A DNA stretch of 64,000 nt from a bacterium (lineage in GTDB: Bacteria > Hydrothermota > UBA3073 > JACQXS01 > JAQTXJ01), in contig JAQUPX010000007.1 in NCBI GenBank assembly GCA_028716385.1, positions 143,017-207,016 on the forward strand, in the 5' to 3' direction. Within the stretch, counting starts at the first letter, position 1. Every line of letters begins with the position of its first letter. The notes under the pieces are model-generated. The model saw nothing but the letters and a program-made list of their open reading frames with translations. It searched no databases and had not been told where the DNA came from. Below, in pieces: positions 42,724 to 53,700 of the stretch. Made by a program: the position numbers and the translations under genes.

Positions 42724-43449
42724 ATGAAGAGAAGAGACAATAGAAAGATTGATGAAATCAGACCAATAAAAATAGAAAAAGATTATCTTAAAGATGCCGA
42801 AGGGTCCTGTCTTATCCAAGTCGGGAATACTGTCGTTGTTTGTTCCGCTACGGTAGAAAACAGAGTTCCCGTTTTTTTAAGGGAAAGCAATTCGGGATGG
42901 ATTACCGCCGAATATGGTATGTTACCAAGAAGTTGCAAAGAACGCGTTTCCCGTGAAAGGAATCACGGAAGAACTCACGAGATTCAAAGACTTATCGGCA
43001 GAGCGCTTCGCAGCGTTACCAATTTGACGAGACTGAAAGATTTTACAATAACGGTCGATTGTGATGTATTGCAAGCAGATGGCGGAACAAGAACAGCCGC
43101 GATTACCGGCAGTTGGGTAGCTCTTTTTGATGCCGTCCAGCATATGATATCAAAAGGATGGATTACGAATTCTCCTTTGAAAGAAGCCCTGGCCGCAATA
43201 TCCGTCGGTATAGTGGATGATGTTCCGATTCTTGATTTAGCTTACGATGAGGATTCTTCCGCCAAAGTAGATATGAACGTAGTAATGACGGAAAGTATGA
43301 AGTTCGTTGAAATTCAAGGGACAGGAGAAAAAAATTCTTTTACAAAAACAGAGTTCGACCAGATGCTTCAGCTTGCAGAACAGGGAATCAAACAATTAAT
43401 AGAAATTCAACGGAAAGTATTATTCGTTGACCCTTATTTCAAAAAATAG
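42724..43449 (+). CDS. rph: Ribonuclease PH
   Basis: 241 residues, the family's usual length. Phosphorolytic 3'-5' exonuclease that trims tRNA 3' ends. Conserved blocks are MKRRDNRKIDEIRPIKIEKDYLKDAEGSCLIQVGNTVVVCSATVE, RNHGRTHEIQRLIGRALRSV, ITVDCDVLQADGGTRTAAITG, LDLAYDEDSSAKVDMNVVMT and FVEIQGTGEKNSFTKTEFDQMLQLAEQGI. An AAGGAG site precedes the ATG, and a GTCAGAC-box hairpin lies in its leader. Confidence 0.96.
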   Translation: MKRRDNRKIDEIRPIKIEKDYLKDAEGSCLIQVGNTVVVCSATVENRVPVFLRESNSGWITAEYGMLPRSCKERVSRERNHGRTHEIQRLIGRALRSVTNLTRLKDFTITVDCDVLQADGGTRTAAITGSWVALFDAVQHMISKGWITNSPLKEALAAISVGIVDDVPILDLAYDEDSSAKVDMNVVMTESMKFVEIQGTGEKNSFTKTEFDQMLQLAEQGIKQLIEIQRKVLFVDPYFKK

Positions 43450-43473
43450 TTTATGTCGAATCATAAGTAGTAG

Positions 43474-43518
43474 GTCAGACACTTGTCCGCCAGTCTGTTT
43501 GGAGGATTCTTGTCTGAC
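43474..43518. repeat. GTCAGAC-box palindrome before the rluD-like gene
   Basis: Arms GTCAGAC (43474-43480) and GTCTGAC (43512-43518) with a 31-nt interior (CTTGTCCGCC, GTCTGTTTGG, AGGATTCTT). The ATG at 43534 follows after 15 nt. Confidence 0.8.
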
Positions 43519-43533
43519 TTGCCTGATAAATAA

Positions 43534-44520
43534 ATGACCGATTTCCCTATAATCGTAAGGCCAAAAGAAAAAACAAGACTGGATAAATATTTATACAAAT
43601 CAGGGATTGGCATATCAAGGTCACAAATTCAAAAATTAATAGAAAATGGTAACGTTCTTGTAAACGATAATCCTACAAAATCGCATACGATTTTAAAATA
43701 CGGGGACAAAGTTTTCGTAGATTACAAGAAACCTCAACCTTTTCAGGCAAAAGCGGAATCAATTCTTCTCGACATAATTTTTGAGGATGAAGATGTTATC
43801 GTAATAAATAAACCGCCGGGTATGGTAACTCATCCTGCGCCCGGGCATTTGGGCGGCACTCTTGTAAACGCATTGTTGGGTCATTGTGAATTGTGCAAGG
43901 ATACCGACAGAACGCGTCCGGGAGTAATCCATCGTATTGATAAGGATACTTCAGGACTACTTATTTTTGCCAAAACTAATGTTGCATTATTAGGTCTTTC
44001 TAAACAAATAGAAGCCCGGAGTGTAAAGCGTAAATATATTTCGTTTGTATGGGGCAAGTTGCCATCTGCGGAAGGTACTGTAAATGCTCCAATCGGCAGA
44101 AATACCATAGAACGTAAGATAATGGCAGTTACTCCTTTGAATTCAAGAAAAGCAATCACGCATTATAAAGTAATAAATAAATTCAAGTATATAACGGAAA
44201 TTAAAGCAAGTTTAGACACAGGGAGAACCCATCAAATAAGAGTACATTTTAATCATATCGGAAACCCGGTTGTAGGTGACCCGACTTATGGCGGGCGGAA
44301 ACAATTACCCGGAGTTCCTGTTGAGGAATTTAATAACATTATGGGAATAATTTCAAGACAGGCATTGCATGCGGCGTTTATTGAATTTATACATCCTATT
44401 TCTAAGGAAGCAGTTTCTTTTTCCGCTCCTTTGCCGGATGATATGCAACAACTATCACAGTATCTTTCGACTTCGCTCAAGACAAGTCTTTCGGATTCGC
44501 TCAATAAAACTTCGCCTTGA
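43534..44520 (+). CDS. RluA-family pseudouridine synthase (RluD-like)
   Basis: 328 residues. An S4 RNA-binding domain (about 10-70: LDKYLYKSGIGISRSQIQKLIENGNVLVN) is followed by the catalytic domain. The catalytic Asp136 is in HRIDKDTSGL, with GRTHQIRVHFNHIGNPVVGDPTYGG and QALHAAFIEFIHP further on. It should modify uridines in 23S rRNA. The expected end is around LPDDMQQL; the last ~19 residues (SQYLSTSLKTSLSDSLNKTSP) are encoded by dispersed repeat DNA (TTCGCTCAAGA and TTCGCTCAATA), so the C-terminus is repeat-extended. Confidence 0.92.
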   Translation: MTDFPIIVRPKEKTRLDKYLYKSGIGISRSQIQKLIENGNVLVNDNPTKSHTILKYGDKVFVDYKKPQPFQAKAESILLDIIFEDEDVIVINKPPGMVTHPAPGHLGGTLVNALLGHCELCKDTDRTRPGVIHRIDKDTSGLLIFAKTNVALLGLSKQIEARSVKRKYISFVWGKLPSAEGTVNAPIGRNTIERKIMAVTPLNSRKAITHYKVINKFKYITEIKASLDTGRTHQIRVHFNHIGNPVVGDPTYGGRKQLPGVPVEEFNNIMGIISRQALHAAFIEFIHPISKEAVSFSAPLPDDMQQLSQYLSTSLKTSLSDSLNKTSP

Positions 44521-44536
44521 GTTGGAAACGCCAACT
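44465..44536. repeat. Repeat module forming the rluD-like 3' end
   Basis: GACTT...AAGTC (44469-44488) around TTCGCTCAAGA, then GGATTCGCTCAATAA, then the hairpin AGTTGG-aaacg-CCAACT (44520-44536) just at the stop codon. 44512-44536 matches 3620-3644 after pyrD; CTTCGCTCAAGA matches the element before the lolA-like gene. Confidence 0.6.
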
Positions 44537-44556
44537 TTTCTAATTTACAATAGTAG

Positions 44557-44600
44557 GTCAGACATTTGGAACATCCCGCCATGGCGGTGACTTGTCTGAC
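44557..44600. repeat. GTCAGAC-box palindrome with nested CCCGCC/GGCGG unit, before the flippase gene
   Basis: Arms GTCAGAC (44557-44563) and GTCTGAC (44594-44600). The interior TTTGGAACATCCCGCC-at-GGCGGTGA is the unit found inside the cyclase/TPR gene (21963-21985). An ATG in the repeat (44566) opens the frame into the flippase but is not considered its start. Confidence 0.8.
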
Positions 44601-44619
44601 GGAAAATAAAAAGAGTAAA

Positions 44620-45864
44620 ATGAAATTTAAGTATGAAGTTAGTCATACGATAATAATACAATTCGTTGGCCTGTTATTCGGGATTGCTACAAGCGTTATA
44701 TTAAATCGTTTCCTGGGACCTACCCTTAAGGGTGAGCTTGTTGCCTTGCTTCTTATTCCACAGTTTATTGTAACATTTACAAGTTTAGGTTTAGGAATGG
44801 CAGGTTCATATTTCCTGGGGAAAAAAGAATATTTAGAAGGAGACATACTCAAGACCAATTTTTTTGTAGCGCTTATACTGGGGTTCATAGGAATAATAAT
44901 CGGTTGGTGGGTTTTTGCAAATTTATTCCCGGGATTGTCCTTGCCGTTAAAACTTGCGCTTCTTAGTACGATAATATTTGGCATCTGGCTTTGTTATTTG
45001 CCTGACTTCTTTCTTGGAAAAGGGTATATACTCTGGCATAACTGGTGGAATTTAGGCGCAAGTATAGGAAAATTGTTATTAATCGCCGGCTTTTTTTTAG
45101 TAGTTACAAACAAACTAAATGCCGCAATTGTAGCAACTTTTTCCGTTGAACTTATACTATTCTTTTTCAGTTTCTTCGTCCTGTCAAAAATAATGAGTTT
45201 AAATGGAAAGATAAACCTTTCATACCTTAAAAATGGATTGAATTTTGGATATAAAGTGTTTCTTGTAGATATTCTATTGTTTCTCAACTACCGTATAGAT
45301 ATACTACTTTTAAAAATATTGAGAAATCCAACCGAAGTTGGATATTATTCCACAGCTACCTATCTTGTCGAATCGCTATGGCTAATTCCAAGAGCAGTAT
45401 ATCTAGTTTTTTATTCAAGATTCGTCACAGGAAGAATGAGCAAGGATGCGGGAACTCAGATAGTAAGAATGGTTTTATTGGCAGTAGGACTTGCAGGAAT
45501 AGGCTCAATATTTTTTATCAAACCTGTCATAAAATTACTTTATTCTGAAAGTTTTCTACCCGCATCTGTTCCTTATCTAATATTGCTTCCGGGGATAATT
45601 GCTCTTATATTACCAAAGTTGTGGACATCCGAAATAGTAGGAGGGTGGGGACGTCCTGACCTCTTACTCAAAATAATGGTATTGGTCGTTATTATTAACA
45701 TCGGATTAAATTTTGTTTTTATCCCACGATACGGAATGAACGGGGCAGCGTTGGCTTCTACTATTGCTTATATTTGTGAGGCAATTTGTTTTGCATTCTT
45801 GTATATTAAAAAAGGTGTTTCACTCCCCACGAAAATTAGTTTGAAAAATATTTTGGGGAAATAA
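44620..45864 (+). CDS. Polysaccharide flippase (Wzx/MATE-like, MVF superfamily)
   Basis: 414 residues from the ATG at 44620 (MKFKYEVSHTIIIQFVGLLFGIATSVILNRFLGPTLKGELVALLL). An in-frame ATG 54 bases earlier lies in the GTCAGAC-box repeat and would add 18 unnatural residues. About 12 hydrophobic segments are visible; ILNRFLGPTLKGE after the first helix and GYYSTATYLVESLWLIP, FIKPVIKLLYSESFLPA, PRYGMNGAALASTIAY are typical of the polysaccharide-biosynthesis flippase family. It would move lipid-linked glycan across the inner membrane, in line with the nucleotidyltransferase upstream and the ligase-like protein at 26984. Confidence 0.87.
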   Translation: MKFKYEVSHTIIIQFVGLLFGIATSVILNRFLGPTLKGELVALLLIPQFIVTFTSLGLGMAGSYFLGKKEYLEGDILKTNFFVALILGFIGIIIGWWVFANLFPGLSLPLKLALLSTIIFGIWLCYLPDFFLGKGYILWHNWWNLGASIGKLLLIAGFFLVVTNKLNAAIVATFSVELILFFFSFFVLSKIMSLNGKINLSYLKNGLNFGYKVFLVDILLFLNYRIDILLLKILRNPTEVGYYSTATYLVESLWLIPRAVYLVFYSRFVTGRMSKDAGTQIVRMVLLAVGLAGIGSIFFIKPVIKLLYSESFLPASVPYLILLPGIIALILPKLWTSEIVGGWGRPDLLLKIMVLVVIINIGLNFVFIPRYGMNGAALASTIAYICEAICFAFLYIKKGVSLPTKISLKNILGK

Positions 45865-45941
45865 ACATAACTCTCAAGCTGGAAGCTTAAGATACACTTT
45901 CTTATGCAGAAAAAATTTAGCTATGGAGCTATCAAAACAAA

Positions 45942-45971
45942 TTGACAAAACTTTGAACCTAATCTTATGAT
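45942..45971 (+). promoter_or_regulatory. Putative promoter of the radical SAM-PHP pair
   Basis: TTGACA (45942-45947), 18-bp spacer, TATGAT (45966-45971), 22 nt before the ATG at 45993. A small hairpin TAGCT-atgg-AGCTA lies just upstream (about 45919-45932). No Shine-Dalgarno is visible. Confidence 0.5.
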
Positions 45972-45992
45972 TAAAAAATTAATACACCTTAA

Positions 45993-47033
45993 ATGACTAA
46001 AACAAGATTTCCCCAAAAATATTTATCAGCGTTTGAGAGTTCACGCAGAAAGTTACAACCCATAAAAGATAAAATCCTTCATAGACGGATACTTAACAAT
46101 AAAAACATTTCCATTCCAAAGACTTTAATATTTGAACTCACTACAAAGTGTAACTTAAATTGTAAAATGTGCTACTATCCCAAAACTAAAGAAGGCAAAG
46201 AATTATCTCTCGATTCTATATATTTAATTTTTAAAAAATTAGCACCTTTCCACTTTAAAAACTGTTATATCACCGGGGCAGAGCCATTTACGAGAACCAA
46301 CCTTACAGAAGTTTGTAAAATAATCGCAGACCGAAATATTAAAATTTCTATCCAAACCAACGGGACACTTTTTACGGAACAAAGATTACGCGAACTTCAA
46401 CCTTTCATTTCGCATATAGGAATCTCTATTGACGGGCTGGAACCAACTCACGACACTATTAGGAATATGAAGGGAACTTTCAGTAAGGCTATAGAAGGGA
46501 TTAAGCTCTGCCGTAAAATTGGAATCCCCGTTAAAATTGACACTATTATATTAGATGAAAATTTAGAAGAGCTTGAAGAATTGATATTTTTGCTAACAAA
46601 ATTACGTGTAAAGGACATTAACCTTTCTCTTTTAATAAATCAAAATACAACGACAGACTATAAAACACCTGTTATTAAAATAAGAAAAGTTATCATGGAG
46701 ATTCTTAAAAAAAATAAAAATGTGAATTTGAGTCCTTCTTTATTGACATCTGATTTTAAAGCTGTATATGATGGAACTATTATGGAGCATATGAAATTAA
46801 GCTGCTGGGCATTATGGAATGTAAGGATTGATCCTAACGGTTCAATTATCCATTGTCCTCTTATGAGAAAAAAATTTGGCAATTTGCTTGTTTCCTCTGA
46901 CACATCGGAACAAGCAACTACATTCTCAGAGATATGGAATTGTATGGAATTCAAGAATTTCCGAAAAACACTTTTAGAAAATAACCTATTTTCTATATGT
47001 AAAAGATGTTGCAGGATTAAAAGTAGATTTTGA
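45993..47033 (+). CDS. Radical SAM protein with SPASM-like C-terminal cluster
   Basis: 346 residues. The radical SAM cluster ligands are Cys53, Cys57 and Cys60 (TTKCNLNCKMCYY). The GAEP motif is in CYITGAEPF, and SIQTNGTLFTEQ and ISIDGLEPTHDTIRNMKGTF are typical of the SPASM/peptide-modifying and Pqq/MoaA-like groups. The C-terminus has a second set of cysteines (SCWALWNVRIDPNGSIIHCPLMRKKFGN ... SICKRCCRI) that should bind an auxiliary Fe-S cluster. Such enzymes often mature peptides or modify glycans. No small precursor peptide is obvious nearby. The PHP gene starts five bases downstream of its stop. Confidence 0.88.
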   Translation: MTKTRFPQKYLSAFESSRRKLQPIKDKILHRRILNNKNISIPKTLIFELTTKCNLNCKMCYYPKTKEGKELSLDSIYLIFKKLAPFHFKNCYITGAEPFTRTNLTEVCKIIADRNIKISIQTNGTLFTEQRLRELQPFISHIGISIDGLEPTHDTIRNMKGTFSKAIEGIKLCRKIGIPVKIDTIILDENLEELEELIFLLTKLRVKDINLSLLINQNTTTDYKTPVIKIRKVIMEILKKNKNVNLSPSLLTSDFKAVYDGTIMEHMKLSCWALWNVRIDPNGSIIHCPLMRKKFGNLLVSSDTSEQATTFSEIWNCMEFKNFRKTLLENNLFSICKRCCRIKSRF

Positions 47034-47038
47034 ATTTT

Positions 47039-47671
47039 ATGAAAGGAACTTTTCATATTCATACAAGTTACTCATTTGATACGCTTATGACGCCTGCCCG
47101 GATAGTTAATCAAGTAAAGTTTTTAGGGCTTGATTTTGTAGCCATTACTGACCATGACAATATGAAAGGCGCATTAGAAGCAAGTGCTTTGGGCATTATT
47201 CCAATAATAATAGGGGCGGAGTATTTTACGGAAAAGGGAGATATTATAGGTTTGTTTTTAACAAAAGAAGTAATCTCGAGAAAAAGCGATGAAGTTATAT
47301 CGGAAATAAGAAATCAGGGTGGGGTTGTAGTTTTGCCGCATCCTTGCAGGGAACACAAACTTGATTCCGAATTACTTTCTGCCGTGGATATAATAGAGGT
47401 TTTTAACTCTAAATGCAATGCCAAAGAGAATAAGGGAGCATTAGAACTTGCAAGAGAATACAAAAAGATAGAAATTGCGGGTTCCGATGCGCATTTTTTA
47501 GGAAATATCGGTTTGACGGAAGTAAGTCTGGATTTTTCAGGGGATATGGAATCGGATATCAGGAACGGGAGATTCAACATAACAAAAACTTCTTACAGCA
47601 AATCATACTGTAGGATAGGGACAGGACTGATTAACTTCTATAAAACTGTTCTCACAAAAGAGAATATGTAA
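47039..47671 (+). CDS. PHP-domain phosphoesterase
   Basis: 210 residues from the ATG at 47039; a TTG nine bases upstream keeps the frame open. Metal-binding motifs of the polymerase/histidinol-phosphatase family are present: FHIHTSYSFD at the N-terminus, AITDHDNMKGALEA, VVLPHPCREH and GSDAHFLGNIG. This size and pattern fit the small PHP hydrolases that act on 3'-5' nucleotide or sugar phosphates. The substrate is unknown. Close linkage to the radical SAM gene suggests a shared pathway. Confidence 0.85.
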   Translation: MKGTFHIHTSYSFDTLMTPARIVNQVKFLGLDFVAITDHDNMKGALEASALGIIPIIIGAEYFTEKGDIIGLFLTKEVISRKSDEVISEIRNQGGVVVLPHPCREHKLDSELLSAVDIIEVFNSKCNAKENKGALELAREYKKIEIAGSDAHFLGNIGLTEVSLDFSGDMESDIRNGRFNITKTSYSKSYCRIGTGLINFYKTVLTKENM

Positions 47672-47720
47672 CCGCTTTTTTTATAATATAAAAATTTTTT
47701 GTCCCAAGATAAAATTATTA

Positions 47721-47749
47721 TTGACATAATGGATATAAGAAAGTATATA
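47721..47749 (+). promoter_or_regulatory. Promoter of the giant DUF11 protein gene
   Basis: TTGACA (47721-47726), 17-bp spacer, TATATA (47744-47749). The ATG at 47766 leaves a leader of only about 10 nt and no ribosome site. Hexamers and spacing are the same as at 9019-9047. Confidence 0.6.
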
Positions 47750-47765
47750 AACACTATATAGATTT

Positions 47766-50700
47766 ATGAAAACATTAAGATATAGTATGCTTTTTGTAGG
47801 GTTATTTACTTCTACATTGCTATTTGGTCGTTGGAGCGCAGTGGAGAAAGTAAATAGCCAGGATATTCAAGATTACCAGGGTGGGCTCTCTAAGGGACGT
47901 TCACTTGCTGCAGACGTATTAGGGAACAAACACTTGACATATTTGCAGAGAGGTGCGGCAAGTGGAGACCCGAGGCGATGGCACTATGGATATAAATCCA
48001 ATATAAATATATGGGACAATTGGCAAGATTTTACGTTTTCTACAAGAACAGTAAATCAAACAGATTTGCCGCCGTATTTGCACGCAGCGGTCATAACGGA
48101 TGGCAGCGGAAGAAGTCATATTGCCTGGACTTACAGCGATGACGGAGCAAATGATTTTGGATACGTAAATTACAGAAGAAGGGCAGCGAATGGAACATGG
48201 GGAGCAACACAAAACATATCGGGATTAATTCGTGCACCTGCAAATGTAACGATTGGAGCAAATTCAACAGGCGACAGAATGATAATAGTATATAGTTACA
48301 TAGTTAGCGGCAATCGTGTTCTCCAGGGATATGTTACGGTAAATGGCGGCACAAACTGGATTTCTTTAGGCACCATAGCTAGCTTATTTGCAGAAAGTGA
48401 TTTCCCTTCGGCTGCGGTAGATGAGGCAGGATATTTCTATGTAACTTATCTGGATAAAAGTGATAATAAATTGTATTGTAATTTAATAAGCGGATCAAGT
48501 TATGCAACCCTGTGGAAATATGAACTTGGGGGAACTGTCGTTCAATGTTGCGAGGACCCGGTAGATGGGAGTATTCATTTTGCAAATATAAAGGATAATT
48601 ATGTGATTTATCAATACAGAGCCAATGGAGATACAAATAGATTGCATTGGTATGGAATGGATACTTTGTTAACAAACTCAACTTCTCAACAGGTATCTAT
48701 ATCTTGCTATAATTCAACAGTAGGAGTATTATCAGGCAAAGCCATAGATAGGGATACTTTATATTTTGAACAAAAGAATTATAGCGGAGTATGGAATACG
48801 ACGACATTGCCAAGATGGGCAGGACATACTTATGCAGGAAGATGTGTAGCAATAGATGCGGATGGGTATGCACACATAGACGGGAATGTAGAAGTTAGCG
48901 GAGCAAATGCGCTGATGAGCGATTCGGTATTTTATTTTACTAACAAAGTAACTGCTTGTATAAATGTATCTCCAGATACTTCAGGTGGATGGACTTATCC
49001 CGGAGTAGCAGTAAGTTATCCCCATATTTTTACGAATTGCGGAAACATTATAGATAGTTTCGGATTTTATATAGCAACCCCACCGGCCGGAGGCAAAATA
49101 GATTCCGCATGTCTGGTTTATGGAACAACGCGGAAACATTATCCCGATACGCTATGGGTTAATGACGTTTTCCCTGCGGATACGGATACAATATCGCTGG
49201 CAATATATCCATCGGATATGTGCCCTATATGTTATGTGGATTCAACAAAATTCATCGGTTTTTCAAAATATAATCCTGCGGTTAGGGACAGCATAATGGA
49301 TACAACACTTATTCGCATAGATGTCGATTTGTCAAAAATCGCTGTTAGTCCGCCGGTTTCTGCAAGCGTAAGCCCGGGAGATACCATTACTTACCGGATA
49401 GTTCTTGCGGATACATGGAACGTAAATATGGATTCTGTAACCATATATGATGCGATAGATACTGACTTAGACACGGTATGGGTTAGTTATGTAAGTCGTC
49501 CAATAGATAATATAGACTCATTTATTACTGTTCCACAAAAGATTTTAGTCTGGACAATAAGAAATATGAATCCACTGTCTGCAGATACTCTTATATTAAA
49601 AGGTATTGTGAGAGACTTTGCCTGTGGAGATACTATATCCGGCGGGATAACAAATCTTGCTTATACCCCCGGGACACATTGTATTTTTGCGGATACATCC
49701 CTAATAATTAATCATACCCTATCGCCTATTGCAACAACCCTACATTTAGATAAGTCGGCTAATTATCCACAATTTGATACTCTTGCACCGAGAGATACGA
49801 TAACCTATTATCTTAAACTTAAAAACACAGGAAAGTTTTATACGGAAAATGTAGTTATAATGGATACCTTAGATGATGATGTTGCAAGTGTGCTACAGAT
49901 AACGCCTGCGGATAGCTTAAGCCATATTACCGGAGCCCGTCCATGGTATGTAAGATGGGCAAGAGATTGTTTGCCGGCCGGAGATTCAATATGCTGTACT
50001 CTTAGGGTAGTTATAGGTAGAGAGTTTAAGGCACACATAGAACGAAACGATACTTTGTATAATTACGGATGGGCAGATGGAGAACAATCCGACACTGCAT
50101 ATTCCGATACTACGATTCATTATATATTACGGACACTTGATGTTTTTGCCAACAAATACGCTACTCCTGTAACAAGAAGCACGGTTTTGCCGGGAGGTGC
50201 AATCCAGTACAAACTCGTATATAAAAACAATAGCACTGCTAATAGTATAATGCGAAATATTGTATTAACGGATACTCTGGACTCAGCAAGAATAACATCC
50301 GCAAGTAATGTTACTCCTGCATCGCTAACGGCATATCCAGTGCTAAGCTGGAACATAGCTTCTATTGCACCGGGAGATTCTTTTGTTGCCACTTACCAGG
50401 GAAACATTAGTCCGACTGCGATTTTAGGTGATTCAATACTTAACTGGTTCAGGGTCAGGTATTTGCCGGAAATAAATGATGTTTCTTCTGATACAACAGT
50501 TCATTACATCGGTATAGAAGATATTATCAAGACTGCGGTTCCCGTTTCAGGAAGTTGGGTAAACGTAAAAGATACGATAGTTTATACAATAAAATATTTT
50601 AACAAGTCCCCAAATACAATAAATAACGTAATAATAAAAGATACCATAAATTTCGCCCATCTTGATACAATTTCAATTAGTGCTCCCACACATACCGTTA

Positions 50701-53700
50701 TTGGGAATGTTATAAGTTGGGACATAGGCAATGTTCTGCCGCAAGATTCATTTGCAGTATGGTGCAGCACAAAAGTCAGGACAGGTTTGGCAGGAGATAT
50801 CATCCCGAATATCGCTACGTTTGTGGGATTAGATTCGACTCCCGACACAGGAAAGACAGAACATTATATAATGGCAGTTCCAAGACTTATAAAGACAAGT
50901 ATCCCGGTAACCCCGGTATCAGGCACAATAAGAGCCATAGTTAACCCGGGACAGACTATAAGTTATACGCTTGTAGCCCATAATTATAGCACAACTACCC
51001 CGGCAGTAAATCTTATTATAAAAGATACTGTTACAAATGTTACAAGCGCGATAACGACTTCTACCGGACTTAACACTTCGTGGACTAATATAGATACAAC
51101 ATATTATATATTAACATGGTTGATTGACACTTTGCCCGCAGATTCTTCAGATACTTGCAAGTATGATGTAACCGTCGCCAATGCCATAGGTGATTCCGTT
51201 GAGAACAGGGCATTTACCCGTGACAGTCTTTCCAACAGAACAGTTCACCTTATAAGGATATGGAATCTACATATAGACAAAAATGCATATTCCCCACATC
51301 CCGACAGCTCAGTTGTTATTCCGGGGGATACGATTCGTTATTATATTTCAGTAACGAATACCGGTGGAGATACTGCGCATAATGTTATCGTTCGCGATAC
51401 AATAAATAGAACGTTAATTTCTAATGTAATAAATATAAGTGCGCCGGGAGTTTTTACAACACCGGCACAGGACTTAATAGAATGGTCGCTTGGCGCTTTA
51501 AGACCAGGTTACGCAACAACTTTAACATATAGTGGTATCGTTTCGGATACCGTTACGACGGGAACTATAATAAATAGATGTAGCGAGACTACGACGGATG
51601 CGCCTGCAGACACAACGCTTCGTGACAGCACATTCCATTTCATAGTTCCTGATAAATTTTATAAATGGGCTAACCCCGTTTCGGGTAGTTTTGTAAGACC
51701 GGGACAAGCTATATGGTTTTATCTTGCTTGCACTGCAGGAGCTCTGGATACGCAGATTATTATAGTTGATACGCTATCACCATTACTGGCTGCACCACCG
51801 GTTATTATTCTTGGTGGTAACAGTGCTCAATTTGATTCAGTTTCAAGGACTATAACATGGTTGCTTACATTGCCGGCGGGAATGACAGACACAGTAAGTT
51901 TCCTCACATCAGTATTAGACAGCAATAAATTTGAGGGAGATACTATATTTAATTCGGGAACATTCTATTCTCCAAAAGATACGCTTAAAACTAATACCAC
52001 TATCCACATAATAGGGCTGCCGCATATAAACATATTAAAAACAGCTGTGCCCGCAAGCGGCTCTTATGTTACTGCCGGAGATAATATAACTTATACTTTA
52101 AGATGCGCTAATACGGGAACGGTTACCGCGCGGGACATTACAATTAGAGATACTTTATCGGGCTATTTTACAGTACCCGGTATTATAATATGGGATATAG
52201 ATTCATTGTTGCCCGCAACTTTTATAGATACTACTTTCACAAGGCTTATAAGAAATCCTTTATCGGATACAGCTTACGGTGACACTATATGGAACAAATC
52301 CTTCCTTACAAGCACTGACCAGGACGTAAACGCTACCTCGGATACGACTTATCATATTTTAGCAAGGCCGACAATTAATATATACAAGAAAAAATCTTTC
52401 AGGTATCCGGGTGGCTCATTATTGCCGGAATATTCTGTTGTTGCCCCGGGAGATACTTTTGACTATGAAATAACTTTTAAATCTATTGGACCTGTAAAAG
52501 CAAAGAACATATGTATAATAGATACCGTAAAAAACAGCCATGATTGTTTAAGCGTTATAAGTGTTGTAAGTGCTGTAACGAGCCCTGATTCTGTTTGGTG
52601 GTGCGGTAATTCCACTATGCAGCAAAATGCCATAAAATGGAAGATAGCAGAGATAGACAGTGGGGATAGTTTAATTGCAAGATTCAGAGTCAGAATAAAT
52701 AGCCTTATAACAAAACAAGAAATTTCGGATACTATAGACACTTTGAGGAATACATACTGGATAACAGGCGATAATATAATACCCGATACTTCGGATACAC
52801 ATATTCTTTACATTGCAGGAAAATTAGATTTTGACATAAATAAATGGGCTGTACCTGCAAGTGGCGCAGAAGTGTCTCCGGGAGATACAATAAACTACTT
52901 TATTTCTTATCGTAATACGGGAAATACAAGAGGAGAGAACGTTCAGTTAACCGATACTTTATGGGGCGCCGGGTACAGAGTAATATACATATCTGATTTC
53001 GGAGTCTCTTCAAATAATAAAGTTGTATGGACATTAGGAAATGTAGCTCCTAATTATGGCGATACTGTTTGGTTCAGAGCAATTGTCGGCAATCTTAAAC
53101 ACGTAGCAGATACGTTATATGATTCGGCATATATTTATGGAAGAATGGGAAATGTAAGTAAAATATGGATAGGAAATAGAGTGGAACATTATATATTAAA
53201 TACGGATATGAGACTGGAAAAAACTTCTAACAGACCGGATACGGTTATACCGGGCGATACGATTACTTATACAATCAAAGTCACAAATTTAGGGCAGGCA
53301 ACATTAAGGCAGGTTATACTTAGAGATACTATATGGGGTGATTATAGGCTGCCATTGATTGGACATATGCCGGAATGGGTATTCTCAAGCATACTACCAT
53401 CAAGAGATACAACCGTTACTTACCAGGCAGTAGTAAAAACTCTTGCAGATTTCGGACTCGGTAAAAACATTGTAGATACAACTTTAGGAACTATAAATAA
53501 TAGATGTGTTTTATTTGCGAGCAACTCTGATGATACACTCAGAGACTCGACAAGACATATTGTAGTTATGAAATACGGTGTAGAAATTACTCCGGAGAAT
53601 GTAACACTTGATAGCGTCTTCGTAAATGAAAGCAGAGTATGCATATTAAATGTTAAAAACACAGGGGACTTTACCGATAGTATTAAAGTAACCGGATACA

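Noticed and set aside
44566-44620. ATG at 44566 as flippase start
   Set aside because: It lies in the GTCAGAC-box repeat; the 18 extra residues are repeat-encoded and the natural N-terminus begins at 44620.
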